Positions 59,936 through 64,000 of a DNA stretch of 64,000 nucleotides are shown here, piece by piece. Each line of letters starts with the position of its first letter. The stretch's first letter is position 1. This stretch comes from Massilia sp. BSC265 (GTDB taxonomy: Bacteria > Pseudomonadota > Gammaproteobacteria > Burkholderiales > Burkholderiaceae_D): NCBI RefSeq assembly GCF_000740675.1, contig NZ_JPXI01000024.1, positions 124,001 to 188,000 of the forward strand. The letters are read 5' to 3'. The notes below the pieces were generated by a model. It saw only the letters and a program-made list of their open reading frames with translations. It searched no databases and was not told where the DNA came from. The translations under genes and the position numbers were made by a program.

Positions 59936-62518
59936 TTAAATCTTGAGAGCGTCGAGCAGGTCGGTCTCGAGCTGTACCTGGCTGCGCGGGTTGTTCAGCG
60001 TCGCGCCGTCGATCAGGAACACGTCCTCGACGCGCTCGCCCAGGGTCATGATCTTGGCGGTGTGCAGGTTGATGCGGTAGCGCGTCAGCACGTTGGCGAT
60101 CGCATACAGCAGGCCGGGGCGGTCGTTGGCGGCCACCGACAGCACGTGGAACTGGCCGCGCTCGTCCGGTCTGAGATCGACGGTCGGCGTGACCGGGAAG
60201 GTTCGCGACAGGCGCGACAGGCGGCCGCGCGTCGGCGGCGGCAGGGCTTCCTGGGCCAGCAAGAGGGCGCGCAGCTCGTGCTCGATCAGGCTGATGATGT
60301 CGCGGTAGCTGCCGGCGAAGTTCTCCTCGGTGACGAGGAAGGAGTCGAGCGCATAGCCGTGGCGCGTGGTATGGATCTTGGCGTCGAGGATGCTGAAGTT
60401 CTTGCGTTCGAAGTAGCTGCAGATGCGCGCGAACAGGTCCGGCTGGTCCTTCACGTACACCGCCACCTGCAGGCCTTCGCCGATCGGCGCCAGGCGGGCC
60501 TTGACCACGGGCTTGTCGCTGTCGACCTTGTCGTGCAGGGCGCGCGTCTGCCAGGCGATGTCGGAGGCGTCGTGGCGCAGGAAGTAGACGACGTCGAGCT
60601 GCTTCCACAGTGCCTCGTGGGCGTCGGACTGCAATCCGTACAGGCGCAGGGTGGCCAGCGCTTCCTTCTGGCGCGCACGCAGCTCGCGGTCGGCGCTGTG
60701 CGGCTCGCCGCCCAGCACCCGCAGGGTCACCTTGTACAGGTCTTCGAGCAGCTTGGCCTTCCAGGCATTCCAGACTTTCGGGCTGGTGCCGCGGATGTCG
60801 GCCACGGTCAGCAGGTACAGGGCGGTGAGGTGGCGCTCGTCCTTCACCACGCCGGCAAAGGCCGCGATGACGTCCGGATCGGACAGGTCCTGCTTCTGCG
60901 CCACCGTCGACATGGTCAGGTGCTGCTGCACCAGGAAGACCACCAGCTCGGTGTCCTCTTCGCGGAGGCCGTGGCCGCGGCAGAAGTCCGCCGCGTCCTG
61001 CATGCCCAGCTCGGAGTGGTCGCCGCCGCGTCCCTTGGCGATGTCGTGGAACAGGGCGGCCACATACAGCAGCCAGCGGTCGCGGAAGTTGGCGATCAGC
61101 TGGCTGCAGAACGGGTATTCGTGGGCGTGCTCGGGCATCGTGAAGCGGCGCAGGTTGCGCACCACCATCATGATGTGCTGGTCCACGGTGTAGACGTGGA
61201 ACAGGTCGTGCTGCATCTGGCCTGTGATGCTGCGGAAGGCCGGCAGGTAGCGGCCCAGCACGCCCATGTCGTTCATGCGGCGCAGCGCGTGCAGCAGGCC
61301 GCTGGGCGCCTTCAGGATGCGCAGGAACAGGGCCTTGTTGGCCGGATTCGCGCGAAAATCCTCGTCGATCACGTTCCGCGCATGCCACAGCGCCCGCATG
61401 GTGCGCGCCGTCATGCCCTTGATGTCGGGGCGCTCGGTCATGGCCACGAAGATGCCGAGCACGGTCGAGGGGAAGCGCTCGAAGGTGTCGTTTGCTGCGA
61501 TGTCGATGAAGCCGTTGACCTCGTTGAAGTGCTCGTTGAAGTCGCCGCCGATCGGGACCGCGCTGCAAGGGCGCCGGAACAGCTGGGCCTCGATATTCTG
61601 CAGCATGATGGTGTTCATCTGGGTGACCACCTTGGCTGCCCAGTAGTAGCGCTGCATCAGGAATTCGCTGGCGCGGCGCCCGTCGGCGTTCTCCAGGCCG
61701 AAGGTCTTGGCGATCGCGGTCTGGACGTCGAACACCAGGCGGTCTTCGCGGCGTTTGGTCTGCAGGTGCAGGCGCACGCGGATGTCCTTGAAGGCGTACT
61801 CCTTCTCCATCAGCTGGCGCGCCTCGGCGCGCGTGATCAGCTTGGCGCGCGCCATCTGGCTCCAGGATTCGGCCAGGCCGGCGGCCTTGGCCACCCACAT
61901 GATCACCTGCAGGTCGCGCAGTGCGCCCGGGCTCTCCTTGACGTTGGGCTCGAGGGCGAAGGCGGTGTATTCGTACTTGGCGTGGCGCAGCCGCATCTCG
62001 GCGGTCTTGGCCTGGAAAAAGGCCTGCGGGTCGAGGGCCTCGCGGTAGCGCCGGCGCAGCTCGTCGAACAGCGGACCGTCGCCCGTAACGAGCCGCGCTT
62101 CCAGCAGGCTGGTCTGCACCGTGATGTCGGCGCGCGATTCGACCAGGCACTCGTCCACGGTGCGGATGCTGTGGCCGATTTCCAGGCCCAGGTCCCAGAA
62201 CAACTGCACCAGCGTTTCGAGTTTTGCCTGGGTGAGGGCGTCGGCCGGCTGGCCGAGCAGGATCAGGAGGTCGACGTCGGAGTAGGGGAAGAGTTCGCCG
62301 CGGCCGTAGCCGCCCACGCCCACCAGCGCGGTGTTGGCGGGCAGGCCGGCCGCGTTCCAGGCATCGGTGAGGATGCCGTCGACGCAGTTGCGCAGGCCGC
62401 GCAGGAGCTTTTCCGGCTTGCCGTCCTGGTGGAAGGCGTCGATCAGGGCCTGGCGCTCGGCCTTGAGCCGTTGGCGCAGTCCGGTGCGCGAACTGTCGAG
62501 GAGCGCGGGCTGGCCCAT
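59936..62518 (-). CDS. glnD: Bifunctional PII uridylyltransferase/uridylyl-removing enzyme
   Basis: An 860-residue nitrogen sensor that uridylylates PII under nitrogen limitation and removes UMP when glutamine is high. Order: nucleotidyltransferase (GVGGYGRGELFPYSDVDLLI), HD hydrolase (ALFHDIAKGRGGDHSELG), then two ACT domains. ATG at 62518 has AAAGGAAG upstream. It lies 17 bases after map, with which it is probably co-transcribed. Confidence 0.97.
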   Translation of the reverse strand: MGQPALLDSSRTGLRQRLKAERQALIDAFHQDGKPEKLLRGLRNCVDGILTDAWNAAGLPANTALVGVGGYGRGELFPYSDVDLLILLGQPADALTQAKLETLVQLFWDLGLEIGHSIRTVDECLVESRADITVQTSLLEARLVTGDGPLFDELRRRYREALDPQAFFQAKTAEMRLRHAKYEYTAFALEPNVKESPGALRDLQVIMWVAKAAGLAESWSQMARAKLITRAEARQLMEKEYAFKDIRVRLHLQTKRREDRLVFDVQTAIAKTFGLENADGRRASEFLMQRYYWAAKVVTQMNTIMLQNIEAQLFRRPCSAVPIGGDFNEHFNEVNGFIDIAANDTFERFPSTVLGIFVAMTERPDIKGMTARTMRALWHARNVIDEDFRANPANKALFLRILKAPSGLLHALRRMNDMGVLGRYLPAFRSITGQMQHDLFHVYTVDQHIMMVVRNLRRFTMPEHAHEYPFCSQLIANFRDRWLLYVAALFHDIAKGRGGDHSELGMQDAADFCRGHGLREEDTELVVFLVQQHLTMSTVAQKQDLSDPDVIAAFAGVVKDERHLTALYLLTVADIRGTSPKVWNAWKAKLLEDLYKVTLRVLGGEPHSADRELRARQKEALATLRLYGLQSDAHEALWKQLDVVYFLRHDASDIAWQTRALHDKVDSDKPVVKARLAPIGEGLQVAVYVKDQPDLFARICSYFERKNFSILDAKIHTTRHGYALDSFLVTEENFAGSYRDIISLIEHELRALLLAQEALPPPTRGRLSRLSRTFPVTPTVDLRPDERGQFHVLSVAANDRPGLLYAIANVLTRYRINLHTAKIMTLGERVEDVFLIDGATLNNPRSQVQLETDLLDALKI

Positions 62519-62535
62519 GTGACGTCTTCCTTTGT

Positions 62536-63372
62536 TCAGGCCGGAACGGCGGCGCCCTGGTTCAGCAGCGGCAGCACGATGGCCGGGGGCGGCGGACTGC
62601 CGGCCGACATGGTCAGGACCTCGACGCCGGTCTCGGTGACCAGCACGGTGTGTTCCCACTGGGCCGACAGGCTGCGGTCCTTGGTCTTGATGGTCCAGCC
62701 GTCCGGCATCTCGCGGATCTCGCGGCGGCCGGCATTGATCATCGGCTCGATGGTGAAGATCATGCCCGGGACGAGCTCTTCGCCGGTGCCGGGGCGGCCG
62801 TAATGGAGCACCTGCGGCTCTTCGTGGAACACGCGGCCCACGCCGTGGCCGCAGAACTCGCGTACCACGCTGTAGCCGTGCTTCTCGGCGTGCTGCTGGA
62901 TCGCGTGGCCGATGTCGCCCAGGCGGTTGCCCGGCTTGACCTTGGCGATGCCCAGCCACATGCACTCGAAGGTGACCTCGGACAGGCGCTTGGCCAGGAT
63001 CGAAGGCTCGCCGACCAGGAACATGCGGCTGTTGTCGCCGTGGAAGCCCTCCTTGGTGATCGGGGTGATGTCGATGTTCAGCGCATCGCCGCTCTTGAGC
63101 ACACGGTCGCCCGGGATGCCATGGCAGATGACGTCGTTGACCGAGGCGCAGATCGAGCCGGGGAAGGGCGGGTAGCCCGGCGGCGCGTAGTTCAGCGTGG
63201 CCGGCACGGTGCCCTGCACGTTGATCATGTAGTCCTTGGCCAGGCGGTCCAGCTCGCCCGTGGTGACGCCGGGTTTGACGAAGGGCGTGATGTAGTCGAG
63301 CACTTCCGAGCCGAGCCGGCAGGCGACGCGCATGCCTTCGATTTCTTCCGGGGTCTTGGGGGTGGAGGCCAT
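62536..63372 (-). CDS. map: Methionine aminopeptidase type I
   Basis: A 278-residue metalloenzyme removing N-terminal Met. Metal ligands: Asp in LNIDITPI, Asp in FHGDNSRMF, His in GHGVGRVFHEEP, Glu in FTIEPMI and Glu in WEHTVLVTE. The tail (TMSAGSPPPPAIVLP...) extends about 15 residues beyond E. coli MAP. AGGATAAG precedes ATG 63372. Divergent from rpsB, the usual order. Confidence 0.97.
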   Translation of the reverse strand: MASTPKTPEEIEGMRVACRLGSEVLDYITPFVKPGVTTGELDRLAKDYMINVQGTVPATLNYAPPGYPPFPGSICASVNDVICHGIPGDRVLKSGDALNIDITPITKEGFHGDNSRMFLVGEPSILAKRLSEVTFECMWLGIAKVKPGNRLGDIGHAIQQHAEKHGYSVVREFCGHGVGRVFHEEPQVLHYGRPGTGEELVPGMIFTIEPMINAGRREIREMPDGWTIKTKDRSLSAQWEHTVLVTETGVEVLTMSAGSPPPPAIVLPLLNQGAAVPA

Positions 63373-63450
63373 ATTCTTATCCTGCTATGTGGTTGAGCCC
63401 GGGTCGCGTAGACCGGAATCCGGGCGGTTATTGCGCCATTATAAGGGTTT

Positions 63451-63565
63451 CGTAGGGTGGGCGGGTCTTCCCGCCCACGCGGCGATTGTTGGCGGCAAGA
63501 TCATCGAGCACGGAAACGGAGCCATTGCCGGTCACGGCGTGGGCGAGGGACTCGCCCACCCTACG
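63451..63565. repeat. GTAGGGTGGGC hairpin repeat, copy C
   Basis: Complete copy: CGTAGGGTGGGCGGG-TCTT-CCCGCCCACGCGGCGAT at the left and GGCGTGGGCGAGGGACTCGCCCACCCTACG at the right. It lies in the map/rpsB gap, ending seven bases before the rpsB -35. Between map and the repeat (63373-63450) I see nothing else. Confidence 0.85.
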
Positions 63566-63571
63566 CAACCC

Positions 63572-63600
63572 TTGAAAACTCACCGAAATCCCGCTAGAAT
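63572..63600 (+). promoter_or_regulatory. Sigma70 promoter of rpsB
   Basis: TTGAAA (63572-63577) and TAGAAT (63595-63600) are separated by exactly 17 bases, close to consensus. Confidence 0.75.
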
Positions 63601-63737
63601 CTCGGGTTGCTCGTATTCGCATCGAGCAATGTTGTAAAAAACATCTTTTAATGAAATCGCGAACGTGGCCGCCAAAGGGTGCCTACAGTAACTGAGAGGT
63701 GACTGGCTACGTTCAAGACCCAACCCTGGAGAATTAC
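63601..63737 (+). promoter_or_regulatory. rpsB leader
   Basis: A structured 5' leader. TTGCTCG/CGAGCAA (63607-63629) forms a hairpin, followed by ATGTT...AACAT with a short T-tract (CTTTTAATG), then GGAG before the ATG. Leaders before rpsB are known sites of S2 autoregulation. Confidence 0.5.
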
Positions 63738-64000
63738 ATGTCCGTTACTATGCGTGAAATGCTGGAAGCCGGTATCCACTTCGGTCACCAGACCCGTTTC
63801 TGGAACCCGAAAATGGCACCGTTCATCTTCGGTCATCGCAACAAGATCCACATCATCAACCTGGAAAAGACCATGGCGATGTACCAGGATGCGATGAAGA
63901 CCATCAAGCAGATCTCGGCCAACCGCGGCACCATCCTGATGGTCGGCACCAAGCGCCAGGCCCGCGACATCATCGCCGCTGAAGCACAGCGCGCAGGCGT
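63738..64000 (+). CDS. rpsB: 30S ribosomal protein S2, 3'-truncated
   Basis: Ribosomal protein S2, 87 residues visible before the window end. N-terminal [20 protein letters not shown] and [11 protein letters not shown] are diagnostic. GGAG lies seven bases before ATG. Expected downstream partner is tsf, outside the window. Confidence 0.97.
   Translation, partial: MSVTMREMLEAGIHFGHQTRFWNPKMAPFIFGHRNKIHIINLEKTMAMYQDAMKTIKQISANRGTILMVGTKRQARDIIAAEAQRAG

Noticed and set aside
60062..62803. 913-codon plus-strand frame opposite glnD
   Set aside because: Antisense shadow; glnD on the minus strand has all family motifs.

Overview
The window is a stretch of high-GC chromosome from a betaproteobacterium, most likely Oxalobacteraceae (Massilia/Telluria/Janthinobacterium type). 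This rests on gene order (pheT-ihfA-merR, smc-zipA-ligA, glnD-map-rpsB), codon use and protein sequence, all read by eye without a database. I see no insertion sequence, prophage, CRISPR array, rRNA or tRNA. Coding density is high and genes lie on both strands. Both window edges cut genes: pheT lacks its start and rpsB its end.

Layout. 1-3.0 kb: pheT (partial), ihfA (apparent ATT start) and a MerR-type regulator. 3.2-9.4 kb: a signalling block with a NarL-type response regulator, a CHASE3 histidine kinase, a Crp/Fnr regulator, an OmpR-type regulator with a TctE/QseC-like kinase, and a UPF0158-like protein. 9.5-16.0 kb (minus strand): a type IV minor-pilin operon, pilE-fimT-pilV-pilW-pilX-pilY1. 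16.2-20.7 kb: prfC, an outer-membrane barrel gene, and a chemoreceptor-like protein with a degenerate signalling tip preceded by a 17-codon ORF. 20.7-25.6 kb (minus): the glycine cleavage genes gcvT-gcvH-gcvP behind a tandem glycine riboswitch. 25.8-29.2 kb: a ClpP/SDH-like protease, a KGG-type stress protein and a DUF1631 protein.

29.3-38.3 kb is one tightly packed plus-strand run, smc-zipA-ligA-galU-def-barrel protein, with several stop/start overlaps. 38.4-40.1 kb: DUF885 peptidase-like protein. 40.4-43.7 kb: a three-gene cassette of a small unknown protein, a double-domain KaiC-like ATPase and a soluble hybrid histidine kinase; this is the most system-like unit in the window. 43.7-54.4 kb: accessory metabolism (aminotransferase, POT peptide transporter, amidohydrolase, FAD oxidoreductase, GH31 enzyme, catalase-like protein, LysE exporter, exonuclease III). 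54.6-57.6 kb: a complete polar amino-acid ABC transporter. 57.6-64 kb: DUF488, GFA and cupin genes, an RluF-like pseudouridine synthase, glnD, map and rpsB.

Non-coding structure is rich. A hairpin repeat family (GTAGGGTGGGC...GCCCACGCG) occurs as three copies plus a half-copy, and twice supplies the stop codon of the preceding gene. Intrinsic terminators of minus-strand genes are embedded in the 3' ends of opposing reading frames. A ~100-bp inverted repeat separates gcvT and gcvH. A perfect 10-bp hairpin covers the ribosome-binding site and start of the catalase-like gene.
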